DNA of 64,000 nucleotides from Parapedobacter koreensis (GTDB lineage Bacteria; Bacteroidota; Bacteroidia; Sphingobacteriales; Sphingobacteriaceae), in the NCBI RefSeq assembly GCF_900109365.1, contig NZ_FNZR01000002.1, forward strand, positions 124,001-188,000, in the 5' to 3' direction. A model generated the notes under the pieces. That model searched no databases and had not been told where the DNA came from. It worked only from the letters and a program-made list of their open reading frames with translations. This document shows positions 1 through 9,223 of the stretch, in pieces (within the stretch, counting starts at the first letter, position 1; each line of letters begins with the position of its first letter). The translations under genes and the position numbers were made by a program.

Positions 1-18
1 GCGAGTTTCAAAAAGCTA

Positions 19-47
19 TTGCGTTTATCAAAAACTGCGTATCTTTG
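19..47 (+). promoter_or_regulatory. Bacteroidota-type promoter of mqnC
   Basis: TTG at 19-21 is followed after 18 bases by TATCTTTG at 40-47, which fits the Bacteroidota housekeeping consensus (TTTG/TTG, about 19 bases, TAnnTTTG). The ATG of mqnC at 53 lies only five bases after this element, so the transcript would be leaderless or nearly so if this is the promoter used. Confidence 0.6.
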
Positions 48-52
48 CCACT

Positions 53-1177
53 ATGAACGTGGATACATTGCTTAGCCGGGCGCTGGATTTCGAGTTTCTC
101 TCCATTGAAGAAGGAATCTATTTGTACAGCAATGCCGCAATAGCGGACTTATCCTATGTGGCAAATGAACTTCGCAAGATACAAGTTCCCCACGGCAAAG
201 TGACCTGGCAAATCGATCGCAATGTCAATACGACCAACGTCTGCATCGCCAATTGCAAATTCTGTAATTTTTTCCGGAGACCGGGGCATGAAGACAGCTA
301 CATTACGGACATCGAGACCTACAAACGGAAAATCGAAGAAACATTCCGGTACGGCGGCGACCAATTGTTGTTGCAGGGTGGGCATCACCCGGATTTGGGG
401 CTGGCGTTTTATACTGACCTCTTCCGGGAATTAAAATCATTGTACCCAACGCTGAAGTTGCATTCACTTGGCCCGCCTGAAGTGGCACATATCGCCAAGT
501 TGGAAGGCATGAGCCACATCGATGTGCTCCGCGCGTTGAAAGATGCCGGGCTTGACTCACTGCCTGGTGCTGGTGCCGAGATACTGAATGACCGGGTAAG
601 GCGGCTCATATCGAAAGGCAAGTGCGGTGGCAAAGAATGGCTGGATGTGATGCGGGCAGCCCACCAAATCAATTTACCCACTTCGGCAACCATGATGTTT
701 GGGCACGTTGAGACACTTGCCGAACGTTTTGAGCACTTGGTATGGATAAGGCAAGTGCAAGCGGAGCGACCGGCAGATGCCTACGGTTTTATTGCTTTCA
801 TTCCATGGCCATTCCAGGATGATGGCACATTGCTGAAGCGTCTTCGCGGAATCAGCAATGATGTCACCGGCGAAGAATATATCCGTATGATTGCACTAAG
901 CCGTATCATGCTGCCCAACATTAAGAACATTCAAGCTTCCTGGCTTACTGTTGGAAAGCGCGTGGCACAGCTATGCCTGCATGCGGGTGCCAATGATTTC
1001 GGATCCATCATGATAGAAGAAAATGTGGTATCAGCTGCCGGTGCCCCCCATCGATTTACATCCAAATCCATCCAGGATGCTATCCGCGAAGCAGGATTCG
1101 AACCCCAGCTGCGCACGCAGAAATACGAATTCAGGGAATTGCCCAGGACAATGGAAGAACAAGTTATCGATTACTAA
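53..1177 (+). CDS. mqnC: Cyclic dehypoxanthine futalosine synthase (MqnC)
   Basis: Radical-SAM enzyme of the futalosine route to menaquinone; the family converts dehypoxanthine futalosine to its cyclic form in the cytoplasm. The 374-residue protein carries the radical-SAM cluster motif CIANCKFC (Cys64, Cys68, Cys71), typical of the MqnC/MqnE group. The following GGDQLLLQGGHHPDLGL stretch and the LPGAGAEIL motif fit MqnC rather than the longer MqnE, and the length is normal for MqnC. No other mqn gene is adjacent, as is common in Bacteroidota. scpB follows 15 bases downstream and may be co-transcribed. The start is the ATG directly after the promoter at 40-47; no nearer in-frame ATG offers a better choice. 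Confidence 0.93.
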   Translation: MNVDTLLSRALDFEFLSIEEGIYLYSNAAIADLSYVANELRKIQVPHGKVTWQIDRNVNTTNVCIANCKFCNFFRRPGHEDSYITDIETYKRKIEETFRYGGDQLLLQGGHHPDLGLAFYTDLFRELKSLYPTLKLHSLGPPEVAHIAKLEGMSHIDVLRALKDAGLDSLPGAGAEILNDRVRRLISKGKCGGKEWLDVMRAAHQINLPTSATMMFGHVETLAERFEHLVWIRQVQAERPADAYGFIAFIPWPFQDDGTLLKRLRGISNDVTGEEYIRMIALSRIMLPNIKNIQASWLTVGKRVAQLCLHAGANDFGSIMIEENVVSAAGAPHRFTSKSIQDAIREAGFEPQLRTQKYEFRELPRTMEEQVIDY

Positions 1178-1192
1178 TCACTACGGAGGATT

Positions 1193-1750
1193 TTGGAAAA
1201 CTTGAGTCGACAAATTGAAGCCCTTATCTATGCTTCTGAATACGGCATCGGTGTATCGGAAATCAAACAGGTACTTGAAATTACAGGCATTGACGTAGAA
1301 GAGCATGCGATTGAAACCGCATTGGAAGCGATTCAAGCCCGCTACCTTCATGACGAATATGTAATGGAATTGAAAGCCATCAACAATGGCTACCAATTTT
1401 TGACCAAACAACACTATTATCCTACGATCAACCAGCTCCAGACACACCGTTCGAAAAAGAAACTTAGCCAGGCCGCATTGGAGACCCTGGCTATTATCGC
1501 ATACCGGCAACCCATTACCAAATTGGAAGTCGAGCAAATCCGCGGTGTCAACTGCGATTACTCCATACAGCGATTGCTGGAAAAAGAGCTCATTAAGATC
1601 GCCGGCAAAGCTGATTCGCTGGGGAAGCCCATACTCTATGCTACAAGCGATTTATTCATGGATCACTTTGGCATAGCCAACACAGCAGGTTTACCAAAAC
1701 TTAAAGAAATCGTCCAAGAAGACAACACGATAGGCGAGATAAGCGAATGA
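1193..1750 (+). CDS. scpB: Segregation and condensation protein B (ScpB)
   Basis: Kleisin-associated subunit of the SMC-ScpA-ScpB condensin complex, which organises and segregates the chromosome. About 185 residues with two winged-helix regions; the block SQAALETLAIIAYRQPITK and the following EVEQIRGVN are the ScpB signature. There is no ATG near the beginning. A TTG at 1193 lies two bases after a GGAGGA stretch (1185-1190), and a second in-frame TTG at 1202 has more normal spacing, so the true start could be nine bases later. scpA is not adjacent. Confidence 0.92.
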   Translation: MENLSRQIEALIYASEYGIGVSEIKQVLEITGIDVEEHAIETALEAIQARYLHDEYVMELKAINNGYQFLTKQHYYPTINQLQTHRSKKKLSQAALETLAIIAYRQPITKLEVEQIRGVNCDYSIQRLLEKELIKIAGKADSLGKPILYATSDLFMDHFGIANTAGLPKLKEIVQEDNTIGEISE

Positions 1751-1856
1751 CGATGAGGGAGATAGATGAGGGAGATATTTTTTTCAAAAAAAATGTTTTA
1801 CAAATAAAAACTTGCTATTTTTATCCTAAAATAAAACAACAATACGCTATTTAACA

Positions 1857-2051
1857 ATGATTATGAAAACGCCAATGATGCAAGACAATGATTTAGCGAT
1901 TCTGGAGGATGACGTTTTGGTCTCTTTTGACAGTGGGCCTGATGATGACGACGATTCGGACGATCTTTTCGAGGATGAGGATAATTTTGAGTTGGATGAA
2001 TTAGACTCGTTGGATGAGTTTGATGATTTCGATGACGACGATGATTTCTGA
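1857..2051 (+). CDS. Small highly acidic protein, unknown function
   Basis: A 64-residue protein whose second half is almost entirely Asp/Glu with Leu and Phe (for example DDDDDSDDLFEDEDNF). No known domain is recognised. The antisense strand is also open, because GAT/GAG-rich DNA gives Ser-rich codons in reverse, but the plus strand has a plausible start, a stop and a hairpin downstream at 2185-2225. Such tails occur in small nucleic-acid-mimic or chaperone-binding proteins, but nothing in the sequence assigns a role. An alternative ATG lies at 1863. Confidence 0.6.
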   Translation: MIMKTPMMQDNDLAILEDDVLVSFDSGPDDDDDSDDLFEDEDNFELDELDSLDEFDDFDDDDDF

Positions 2052-2184
2052 TAAGACACCCTCATATTGAACTCATATTGAAAGTAAACTCTTACCTACC
2101 ATCACAAAATGTAGGATTCGTACGCCCCTTCGTTTATTCGAATTAGCGTAAATTATAATTATTTCGAATCCATAAGAATCTTAT

Positions 2185-2225
2185 CACATCTACTATGATC
2201 GCGCAAGCCGTACATAGTAGATGTG
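2185..2225. terminator. Convergent hairpin, 13-bp perfect stem
   Basis: CACATCTACTATG at 2185-2197 pairs perfectly with CATAGTAGATGTG at 2213-2225 around a 15-base loop. It lies between the acidic-protein gene (+) and the XRE regulator (-), so it can serve both. There is no long T-run on either side, so it is not a textbook intrinsic terminator. Confidence 0.5.
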
Positions 2226-2250
2226 TTTATGCTAACGTATAATAAAAGGA

Positions 2251-2589
2251 TTAGTCCGTTGCTTTTTTATGCAACAACTCGTAAAGCTCTATCACCTTCT
2301 TTTGTAACTCAATCACTTCGGTATCCCGCTCTTGGAGCCTTTTATTAGCAACAGCCAGTTCAGAGATGTATTTTTTCTCTTCTTCCGAATCATTTGTGGC
2401 CAGCAATTGTACGATAGACAGTCCAAACAGCCGGGATATTTGATCCAGTCGGGATAAGTTGACATCCGTTATTCCGGTTTCAATTTTGGAAAAAGCCGGT
2501 ATAGATATATCCAATCGTTTGGCTACATCTTCTTGGCTCCACCCCTTTTGGTGCCTTAATAATCTGATTTTTTTTCCTAATGCATTCAT
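2251..2589 (-). CDS. XRE-family helix-turn-helix regulator
   Basis: A 112-residue DNA-binding protein with a Cro/C1-type HTH over residues 5-60 (key pieces IRLLRHQKGWSQEDVAKRL and IPAFSKIETG). The second half (about 70-110) is a predicted coiled coil rich in Glu, Lys and Leu, probably for dimerisation. This build is common in Bacteroidota chromosomes and is usually of unknown target. It lies downstream of mpl on the same strand, 76 bases away, and could be read with it or alone. Confidence 0.8.
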   Translation of the reverse strand: MNALGKKIRLLRHQKGWSQEDVAKRLDISIPAFSKIETGITDVNLSRLDQISRLFGLSIVQLLATNDSEEEKKYISELAVANKRLQERDTEVIELQKKVIELYELLHKKATD

Positions 2590-2665
2590 TGGTAAGATGA
2601 TTGTTGAAATTTAATAATTGTTTAATGCTGTTTTTCTATTTGGGAATCTAATATACTTAAGTTTT

Positions 2666-4024
2666 TCATTTATACAAAAATTTATCGGCAAAATTAACAA
2701 GATTCACACCGCCGTAATTTCCTGAACTCATAAACAATAAATTCTTTCCGTCCGATTCCGTTTCCTGGAGGTATTGTTTCATGCTTTCGATACTGCTGAA
2801 ATAGACCAGATCGGGCTGGTTAAACGCCTTTTTAAGCGTATCTTCTGAAATAGCTTCCGCATTTTTTTGTTTCAAAGCGTCCTGGTTGATGAAGACCGCT
2901 GGATACTCCGCTTCGCGCATCGTATCTTTATACTCATTCAAGTACGCTTTGTTGAGGCTGCTATATGTATGTAATTCAATGATGGCAACCAGCGCCTTTG
3001 TCGGAAATTGTTCTTTAAGCGCGTGGATGCTTGCTTTTAATTTTGTAGGTGTATGAGCAAAATCCTGATAAACAACACTATCATTATTGCTGGCGACGTA
3101 CTCCAAACGCCTTGACGCTCCTTTGAATTGCTTAATTGCTTGGTAAAATGCTTCGCGCTCAACACCCAGCCATTCACAGACCGTGAATGCCGCTGCAATA
3201 TTAGACAAATTATGCCTGCCAAACACCTGCAATGGAACATCGCCCATATAGGTATGCATATAAGTAACTCCTTTGTTGATGGTATATTCAGGCGTACGGT
3301 AGCCGTGTTTATTTATTTTGGATTGGTCATCGAAAACCAACTCCTGAAGTTTTTTGTCTTCTTTATTATACACCAACGTACCTTTGGGCTCGATACTCTT
3401 AATGAATAGCCTGAACTGAGTCACATAATTTTCAAACGTAGGGAAAACGTTTACATGATCCCATGCAATACCGCTAATCAGGGCGATATGGGGCCGATAT
3501 AAATGAAACTTCGGCCGTTGATCGATCGGTGAAGCCAGATATTCATCCCCTTCGATAATCATAAGCGGGGCATCTTTCGTAAGCCTTACCATGTACTCAA
3601 ATTCGTCAAGCTTCGCCCCTACCAAATAATCGAAATCCCGTCCGATGGATTTCAACACGTGCATGATGATGCTGGTAATCGTGGTTTTGCCATGGCTCCC
3701 CCCTATTACAACCCGCATCTTATCCCGGGTTTGCTCGTAAATGAATTCCGGATAGGAATAAATCCGGATACCCATCTCCTGTGCTTTCAACAATTCGGGA
3801 TTATCTGCCTTGGCATGCATCCCCAATACCACGGCATCGATATCCGCCGTGATATGGGCCTGATCCCACCCAGGCTTGGGAAGTAATCCCTCCTTAGCGA
3901 GATTCGTGCGCGATGGTTCGTAAATGTGGTCATCCGAACCACTCACCATATACCCTTTCTTGGCCAATGCAATAGCCAGGTTGTGCATAATGCTGCCGCC
4001 AATGGCAATGAAGTGTACGCGCAT
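2666..4024 (-). CDS. mpl: UDP-MurNAc:tripeptide ligase (Mpl), peptidoglycan recycling
   Basis: Mur-ligase family enzyme that in the Mpl family reattaches L-Ala-gamma-D-Glu-meso-DAP to UDP-MurNAc during cell-wall recycling. The 452-residue sequence begins with the Rossmann-like FIAIGGSIMHNLA and has the ATP-binding P-loop GGSHGKTT at 108-115. The central block EGDEYLASPIDQRPKF and the C-terminal QDFAHTPTKLKAS are typical of Mpl rather than MurC. The gene ends a tightly packed row: prmA stops two bases upstream of the mpl start, and tpiA precedes prmA. Confidence 0.9.
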   Translation of the reverse strand: MRVHFIAIGGSIMHNLAIALAKKGYMVSGSDDHIYEPSRTNLAKEGLLPKPGWDQAHITADIDAVVLGMHAKADNPELLKAQEMGIRIYSYPEFIYEQTRDKMRVVIGGSHGKTTITSIIMHVLKSIGRDFDYLVGAKLDEFEYMVRLTKDAPLMIIEGDEYLASPIDQRPKFHLYRPHIALISGIAWDHVNVFPTFENYVTQFRLFIKSIEPKGTLVYNKEDKKLQELVFDDQSKINKHGYRTPEYTINKGVTYMHTYMGDVPLQVFGRHNLSNIAAAFTVCEWLGVEREAFYQAIKQFKGASRRLEYVASNNDSVVYQDFAHTPTKLKASIHALKEQFPTKALVAIIELHTYSSLNKAYLNEYKDTMREAEYPAVFINQDALKQKNAEAISEDTLKKAFNQPDLVYFSSIESMKQYLQETESDGKNLLFMSSGNYGGVNLVNFADKFLYK

Positions 4025-4026
4025 AA

Positions 4027-4869
4027 CTATGCTTTTTTAATAAACCGTGTAGCCACCCAATTAGCTAACTGCTTGTGGCTTTCATAAAACAGCATATGCT
4101 GGGCACCCGCGGCTTTCAGCAAGGCCAAATCTTCTCCGTCATAAAACCCACTCATATACAATATTCCTCCCGTTTCTAACGACCGGGCATACTGTTCCAG
4201 CTGACTTAGTAGGATGTTTCGGTTGATATTTGCTAATATCACATCAAATTGTTCATCCACAATCAAATCAACAGATCCGCATTTGGCCACGATATTTGGC
4301 TCGTGATTCAAGGCCTTGTTTTCTTCTACGCTGGCAATGCAAACAGGATCATTATCAATTGCCAATAGAGCTGATGCACCAAGCTTTGCCGCCAATATTG
4401 CCAATATACCTGTCCCGCAGCCCATATCCAAGATACGCTTCCCTTCAAAGGCAGTTTCCAGCATGTAATGCATCATCAACGAGGTTGTCTGGTGATGGCC
4501 TGTGCCAAAAGCCATCTTCGGATCAATGACGATTTCATAAGGATATCCGGCCTGGGGAGGGTGGAACGTGGCACGTACATAACACTGGTCTGCCACCACC
4601 ACCGGCTCAAAATTGCGTTCCCATACTGCATTCCAGTTTTGCGATGGAATTTCATTGACCTCATAGGCTACTTGGAAACCAACGGGTTGATGTATCAATA
4701 ACGCCTCCAACGATTGCATATCGAGCTGTTCCGAAGCAATATAGGCCGCAAATCCATTATCCCTCGGTTCGAAAGTATCAAACCCCATATCCGCCAAGCT
4801 GTCAATCAATAGGTCTTGGTGCCAATCTTCGCCGCCTTTGCAAGTGAAAATAACCTCGCTATATCTCAT
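4027..4869 (-). CDS. prmA: Ribosomal protein L11 methyltransferase (PrmA)
   Basis: SAM-dependent methyltransferase that modifies ribosomal protein L11. Of its 280 residues, FGTGHHQTT (121-129) and the SAM-binding ILDMGCGTGILAIL (146-159) are diagnostic, followed by LANINRNIL, the position of the usual substrate-side motif. Length is normal for the short Bacteroidota form. It sits between tpiA (20 bases upstream) and mpl (two bases downstream) on the same strand, probably one transcript. Confidence 0.92.
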   Translation of the reverse strand: MRYSEVIFTCKGGEDWHQDLLIDSLADMGFDTFEPRDNGFAAYIASEQLDMQSLEALLIHQPVGFQVAYEVNEIPSQNWNAVWERNFEPVVVADQCYVRATFHPPQAGYPYEIVIDPKMAFGTGHHQTTSLMMHYMLETAFEGKRILDMGCGTGILAILAAKLGASALLAIDNDPVCIASVEENKALNHEPNIVAKCGSVDLIVDEQFDVILANINRNILLSQLEQYARSLETGGILYMSGFYDGEDLALLKAAGAQHMLFYESHKQLANWVATRFIKKA

Positions 4870-4889
4870 GGAGTGTTTAGTCTATCTTT

Positions 4890-5657
4890 TCAATTATTGA
4901 ATACCTTGGCGATATCAATAAAATCACGCGACTTCAATGATGCCCCACCGATAAGTCCCCCATCGATATCCGGCTGTGCAAATAGTTCGGGTGCATTTTG
5001 CGGATTGCAGCTCCCTCCGTACAGTATCGTTAGCTGGTCTGCGGTATCCTGATTGTACTGTTCGGCCGCTTTGTCGCGGATAAACGCATGGACTTCCTGT
5101 GCCTGTTCCGGAGATGCGGTAAGCCCCGTGCCGATAGCCCATACCGGCTCATATGCCAATACCACGTTGCTGAATGCTTCGTTCGAAAGGTGGAAAACAC
5201 CTTGTTCCAACTGGCCACCAATGACGTCAAAATACCGATCGGCTTCACGTTCTTCCCGTGTCTCACCGATGCAAAAAACAGGAATCAATCCATGTTTCAA
5301 GGCAGCGTCCACTTTTTTGCTGAGCATGTCATCACTTTCGTTGAAGTATGCGCGACGTTCCGAATGGCCCAAAATCACATATTCAGCCCCTGCGGATTTT
5401 ACCTGAACGGCCGATATTTCTCCGGTATATGCGCCTTTTTCCTCAAAGTAAATATTCTGGGCCCCTATTGCAACACGGGAAACACCTTTCGCCAATTGGG
5501 CAATACCATGCAGATGAATAAATGGACTACAAACAACCACCTGTTGCTGGCCCAATACTTCATCCTTGGCCATGTTTACAATCTCAGAAAAAAGACTTAT
5601 CCCTTGTTGGAAGTCAAGGTTCATTTTCCAATTTCCGGCTACAATTTTCTTTCGCAT
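4890..5657 (-). CDS. tpiA: Triosephosphate isomerase
   Basis: Interconverts dihydroxyacetone phosphate and glyceraldehyde-3-phosphate in glycolysis. The 255-residue TIM barrel shows Asn9 and Lys11 (GNWKMN), the catalytic His98 in ILGHSERR, the catalytic Glu170 in VLAYEPVWAIGTG, and the phosphate-binding YGGSCNPQNA. Length and all active residues are normal. It is followed by prmA and mpl on the same strand. Confidence 0.97.
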   Translation of the reverse strand: MRKKIVAGNWKMNLDFQQGISLFSEIVNMAKDEVLGQQQVVVCSPFIHLHGIAQLAKGVSRVAIGAQNIYFEEKGAYTGEISAVQVKSAGAEYVILGHSERRAYFNESDDMLSKKVDAALKHGLIPVFCIGETREEREADRYFDVIGGQLEQGVFHLSNEAFSNVVLAYEPVWAIGTGLTASPEQAQEVHAFIRDKAAEQYNQDTADQLTILYGGSCNPQNAPELFAQPDIDGGLIGGASLKSRDFIDIAKVFNN

Positions 5658-5699
5658 GATGTTTGATATACTATATAAATAATTAAATAAATGACATTA

Positions 5700-6890
5700 T
5701 TAGAAATTACGGTGATTTTTGGTCAATTCAAACACCGAGTTTAGCAGTCTTTTTTCTATTTCGTCAAATGTACAATCCCGGCGCTGATATACCAAAGCAG
5801 CGGTTTCGAAAAGTTTGTCCAATTGATAAGTAGCGAACCCCTCGGATCCGCCCCACGAAAAATCAGGGATAAATGTAGGCGGTACACCCGCACCAAAAAT
5901 ACTTGCGCCTACTCCCACCACGGTACCTGTATTAAATGCCGTATTAATTGCGCACTTTGCGTGGTCTGCCATGATGGTACCACAAAATTGCAATCCGGTA
6001 TCACGATATTCCGATTTCCCGTAATCGTATAAACGTACGGATTTATAATTATTCTTTAAATTCGAATTGTTGGTATCCGCCCCCCAATTACACCATTCCC
6101 CCATCACTGCACTACCGAGATAGCCATCATGGCCTTTAGAAGAACGTCCCCATATCACACAGGTGTTCAATTCTCCGCCGACACGAGAATACGGCCCTAC
6201 GGTCACGTTGCTGTATATTTTGGCCCCCATTTTAATCTGCGACCCTTCGCCCAACGCAAATGCACCCCTGATGAGGCTACCTTCCCATACTTCGCTGTTT
6301 TTACCCAGATAGATAGGGCCTTTTGTACTGTTAAAGGTAGCAAATTCTGCTTTAGCACCCTCTTCTGCAAAGAAATTATCTCCAAGAAAGCGATTACTGT
6401 CTGCCAATACCGCTGAAGACCGTCCCTTTGTAATGAGCTGGAAATCGATATGAATTTGCTGGCCGTTGTTCATAAATAGATCTTCGGGATAGTTGATTTG
6501 CACAAAATCATAGCGATAAGCTACCGGCAAATAGCCTGACAAAGATAGGGGGTTCAGCTGCGGAAGTGACTCAGCATCAGTACACACAGCAATGCATTGA
6601 TCGCCAGCCATCAACGCCTGCCCTACGCGCAATGCCGCGATGGCATCCACCAACCGATCATCCGGGCAGCAATTTCCCTTAACCAGCAGGACATCCCCGG
6701 CCAATGATCCCAAGGGAAATTTTTCAGCCAAATAATTTTCACTTAGGAACGAAAATGGGGCGTTCAGCCATTTTCCCCATTTTTCGGCGATGGTCAAAAT
6801 ACCAACACGCAAATCGGCTACGGGACGTGTCAACGCCAATGGATAAAGCCCCGCCCGCCAATCCGCTTTGTCAAATAGAACGACATGCAT
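5700..6890 (-). CDS. GlmU-like putative sugar nucleotidyltransferase/acyltransferase
   Basis: A 396-residue protein of the Bacteroidota GlmU-like family. The N-terminal half (from VLFDKADWRAGLYPLALTR) is a divergent nucleotidyltransferase-like region without the classic LAAGxGxRM loop. The C-terminal half (about 180-340) is a left-handed beta-helix with hexapeptide repeats such as IYLGKNSEVWEG and GAKIYSNVTVGP. It probably takes part in UDP-GlcNAc supply, but the actual reaction cannot be read from sequence. It starts 25 bases beyond the terminator that follows L31 and lies upstream of tpiA. Confidence 0.75.
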   Translation of the reverse strand: MHVVLFDKADWRAGLYPLALTRPVADLRVGILTIAEKWGKWLNAPFSFLSENYLAEKFPLGSLAGDVLLVKGNCCPDDRLVDAIAALRVGQALMAGDQCIAVCTDAESLPQLNPLSLSGYLPVAYRYDFVQINYPEDLFMNNGQQIHIDFQLITKGRSSAVLADSNRFLGDNFFAEEGAKAEFATFNSTKGPIYLGKNSEVWEGSLIRGAFALGEGSQIKMGAKIYSNVTVGPYSRVGGELNTCVIWGRSSKGHDGYLGSAVMGEWCNWGADTNNSNLKNNYKSVRLYDYGKSEYRDTGLQFCGTIMADHAKCAINTAFNTGTVVGVGASIFGAGVPPTFIPDFSWGGSEGFATYQLDKLFETAALVYQRRDCTFDEIEKRLLNSVFELTKNHRNF

Positions 6891-6914
6891 AGGTCACCAT
6901 TTAGAACGGCTAAA

Positions 6915-6944
6915 ATAAAAAAGTCCCGATAAAATATCGGGACT
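6915..6944 (-). terminator. Intrinsic terminator downstream of rpmE2
   Basis: AGTCCCGATA (6922-6931) and TATCGGGACT (6935-6944) form a perfect 10-bp stem with a three-base loop. Read on the minus strand it is followed by a T-run (6921 downward), so it ends transcription of the L31 gene before the GlmU-like gene. Confidence 0.85.
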
Positions 6945-6969
6945 AATATTCATTTATCTAATGACTGTC

Positions 6970-7218
6970 TTATTTCTTATTATAGCGGCTACGGAATTTA
7001 TCGATACGCCCCGCGGTATCAACCAACTTCATTTTTCCGGTATAATAGGGGTGGGAAGTATGCGAGATTTCGAGTTTCACCAATGGATATTCATTGCCAT
7101 CTTCCCATTTTATGGTTTCCCGGGTATCAATGCATGATTGTGTAAGGAAGGCATAATCATTTGACATGTCCTTGAAAACCACTAACCTGTAATTCGATGG
7201 ATGCAAGTCTTTTTTCAT
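6970..7218 (-). CDS. rpmE2: 50S ribosomal protein L31, type B
   Basis: An 82-residue ribosomal protein. It starts [17 protein letters not shown] and has the type-B pattern of [19 protein letters not shown] and a basic end, without the CxxC zinc pairs of type-A L31. In many bacteria the zinc-free form is favoured when zinc is low. It has its own downstream terminator and appears to be a single-gene unit. Confidence 0.93.
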   Translation of the reverse strand: MKKDLHPSNYRLVVFKDMSNDYAFLTQSCIDTRETIKWEDGNEYPLVKLEISHTSHPYYTGKMKLVDTAGRIDKFRSRYNKK

Positions 7219-7290
7219 TTTATCTATGAGTTACTAATATGCTTTATTAAGCGTGCAAAGATAGCTAATATGAATTAAACTTCCAATATT

Positions 7291-7935
7291 TTATTGGAAA
7301 AACAATTCACCGAAATACTGCGGCAAATGGAAATTAGGGACGGGAGAATCAATCCTATTCCAGGAAACAAAATGTGGCATGGGCAACTCGTCACCACATT
7401 TGTAAAAATTCCCCATACATTCCATGCCCGCTAATGAATGAATACGGTGGACGTCAAATACGCTAAACGGTATATTCAACAACAATTGCCATTCCGTGTC
7501 TCCCCTATTGCTGTTTTGGGCTTTAATATGGCTATACGTCTTTATGTCTTCCACCGTATGTTTTGGCAGCAACCTGCGTCCACTTTTGTCTTCCGTCCCG
7601 TAGCCAATCAATCCTGTTCCCAAGCAATTGAATTCCAAGTTGTAATAACGCTCGCCGTCAAAAGACACAAAAAACTCCACACAGCTATCCCTATAAACTG
7701 GGTCATTCGTATTGCGGTATTTAGCCCTGACATGCTTTTCTTTGACCAAATATGCCAGTACCAAGCTATCCGGGGTGTGTGCAATTTTCATGTGTACCGA
7801 CGGCTTATACGGATAATCAGCCCAAGCCACCTCATCCAATTTGGTTGCATCCAAGGCGTCCAATGCTGCCCAGACGTCATCCATGCCTGAATGATAATTT
7901 ATTTGTGCAGAAAAGGGGATGACCAATCGTTTCAT
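7291..7935 (-). CDS. CBM9-like / DOMON-like carbohydrate-binding family protein
   Basis: A 214-residue beta-rich protein with the pattern of the family 9-like carbohydrate-binding fold: HMKIAHTPDSLVLAYLVKE, then YRDSCVEFFVSF, YYNLEFNCLGTG and WQLLLNIPFSVF. There is no signal peptide or catalytic domain, so it may be cytoplasmic. Its start overlaps the stop of the upstream sugar-kinase-like gene by four bases (ATGA arrangement), implying translational coupling and a shared role in handling a sugar. The ligand is unknown. Confidence 0.75.
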   Translation of the reverse strand: MKRLVIPFSAQINYHSGMDDVWAALDALDATKLDEVAWADYPYKPSVHMKIAHTPDSLVLAYLVKEKHVRAKYRNTNDPVYRDSCVEFFVSFDGERYYNLEFNCLGTGLIGYGTEDKSGRRLLPKHTVEDIKTYSHIKAQNSNRGDTEWQLLLNIPFSVFDVHRIHSLAGMECMGNFYKCGDELPMPHFVSWNRIDSPVPNFHLPQYFGELFFQ

Positions 7936-9056
7936 ATTGTATGCTTCGCTAATTGGTCTATGCTGTTACGAAGTTCAGGTTCATGTATTTCCAACAGTTC
8001 CACCAATTTGATTTGAGCCCTTGCCCGCTGCAAATTGTGGTCGGCATGGTGAACCTTATAATAATGGTCGCCCTCCAGAAAATCCGTGAGAAACCGAACA
8101 GCCTGCATATAAGGCAACAACAGCACCCCTTCCATCAATGAGTTGATTTCTTCCCGCACCAGAAAAGCATGTGCCTCTTCGAAATACCCCGCTGTATACG
8201 CTTCAAAGAGGGGGATGTTCAACGTTATGCTGCTCAAATCAGCTTCGTCTTCAGCAGCACTGTTGATGATGGTTCGGATGGCATCGCCAAAATCATAGGC
8301 CACATATCCAGGCATTACGGTATCCAAATCGATCACGCATTGCGCACGATCATGCACATCCAACAGTACGTTGTTGAATTTCGTATCATTATGGATGATG
8401 CGCAAAGGCAATTGGCCTTCAGCCGCCCGCTGCAAAATGGTATGCATGCGCTTTTCCCGTGCCTTCACAAACATCAATTCCTCTTCTACGCGACGCACCC
8501 GGTTTACTGGATCCGCAGCGATTGCCTGGTGTAATTTAGCCAACCGCCTGCCAATGTGGTGGAAGTCGGGTAATACTTCATGGATAAGCGTGACATCCAA
8601 ATCAGCCAGAAGCCGCTGAAATTGCCCGAATGCACGCCCCCCCTCCCTCGCCTGCTGCGGTGTCTCCACGATATCGTAGCTCCGTGTATCGGCAAGCAAG
8701 ATAAACATCCGCCAAAAGTTGCCCTCCGAATCCTGATGATAAGCCAACCCGGTGTGGGTAGGTATCAACGTCAATACCCGATCCGCAAGAGAGCGGCCAT
8801 TGCCACCGATAGCTTCATATTTTCGTTTCAGTTGTTGCGTGACGATCGCTATGTTCTGCATCAGCGATGGCACATCCCCAAAGACGCGATGATTTATCCG
8901 CTGGAGCAGATAGTCTCTTGCCTGTTGCTGTGCGGTCCGTACGCGGTATGTATCGTTGATATGCCCCGAACCGAAGGGTATCACGTCAATCACATCGCCC
9001 TGAATGACAAATTTATTCGCTAACGCGGTTAGCTGCTGTGGATTAAAATTGCTCAT
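7932..9056 (-). CDS. Aminoglycoside-phosphotransferase-fold sugar kinase (NahK-like)
   Basis: A 374-residue kinase of the APH/choline-kinase fold. The catalytic loop IHNDTKFNNVLLD (221-233) and the metal-binding CVIDLDTVMPGYVAYDFGD (240-258) closely follow the pattern of N-acetylhexosamine 1-kinase (NahK), where HGDTKxNN and IDLDTVMPG are characteristic. This suggests anomeric phosphorylation of an N-acetylhexosamine (inference). The family position Gly in HGD is Asn here. It is coupled by a four-base overlap to the CBM9-like gene downstream. Confidence 0.75.
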   Translation of the reverse strand: MSNFNPQQLTALANKFVIQGDVIDVIPFGSGHINDTYRVRTAQQQARDYLLQRINHRVFGDVPSLMQNIAIVTQQLKRKYEAIGGNGRSLADRVLTLIPTHTGLAYHQDSEGNFWRMFILLADTRSYDIVETPQQAREGGRAFGQFQRLLADLDVTLIHEVLPDFHHIGRRLAKLHQAIAADPVNRVRRVEEELMFVKAREKRMHTILQRAAEGQLPLRIIHNDTKFNNVLLDVHDRAQCVIDLDTVMPGYVAYDFGDAIRTIINSAAEDEADLSSITLNIPLFEAYTAGYFEEAHAFLVREEINSLMEGVLLLPYMQAVRFLTDFLEGDHYYKVHHADHNLQRARAQIKLVELLEIHEPELRNSIDQLAKHTI

Positions 9057-9223
9057 AAAATACCCGGATCAGCTCCATGCACTCCAAAATGGCATGCAAT
9101 ATGCAAATTCGCCGAATAAAAACCATATCCTATACTCAAACAATCGTTTGCGTGATTTTTAGGGAAAAGCATACGCGCATTTTCGCCATTACGGCCGCTA
9201 AAGAGGGTTGGTCACCGGCCCGA

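Noticed and set aside
1847-2065. Ser-rich reading frame antisense to the acidic protein.
   Set aside because: Poly-Ser arises from reverse reading of GAT/GAG repeats; the plus-strand frame is better placed.
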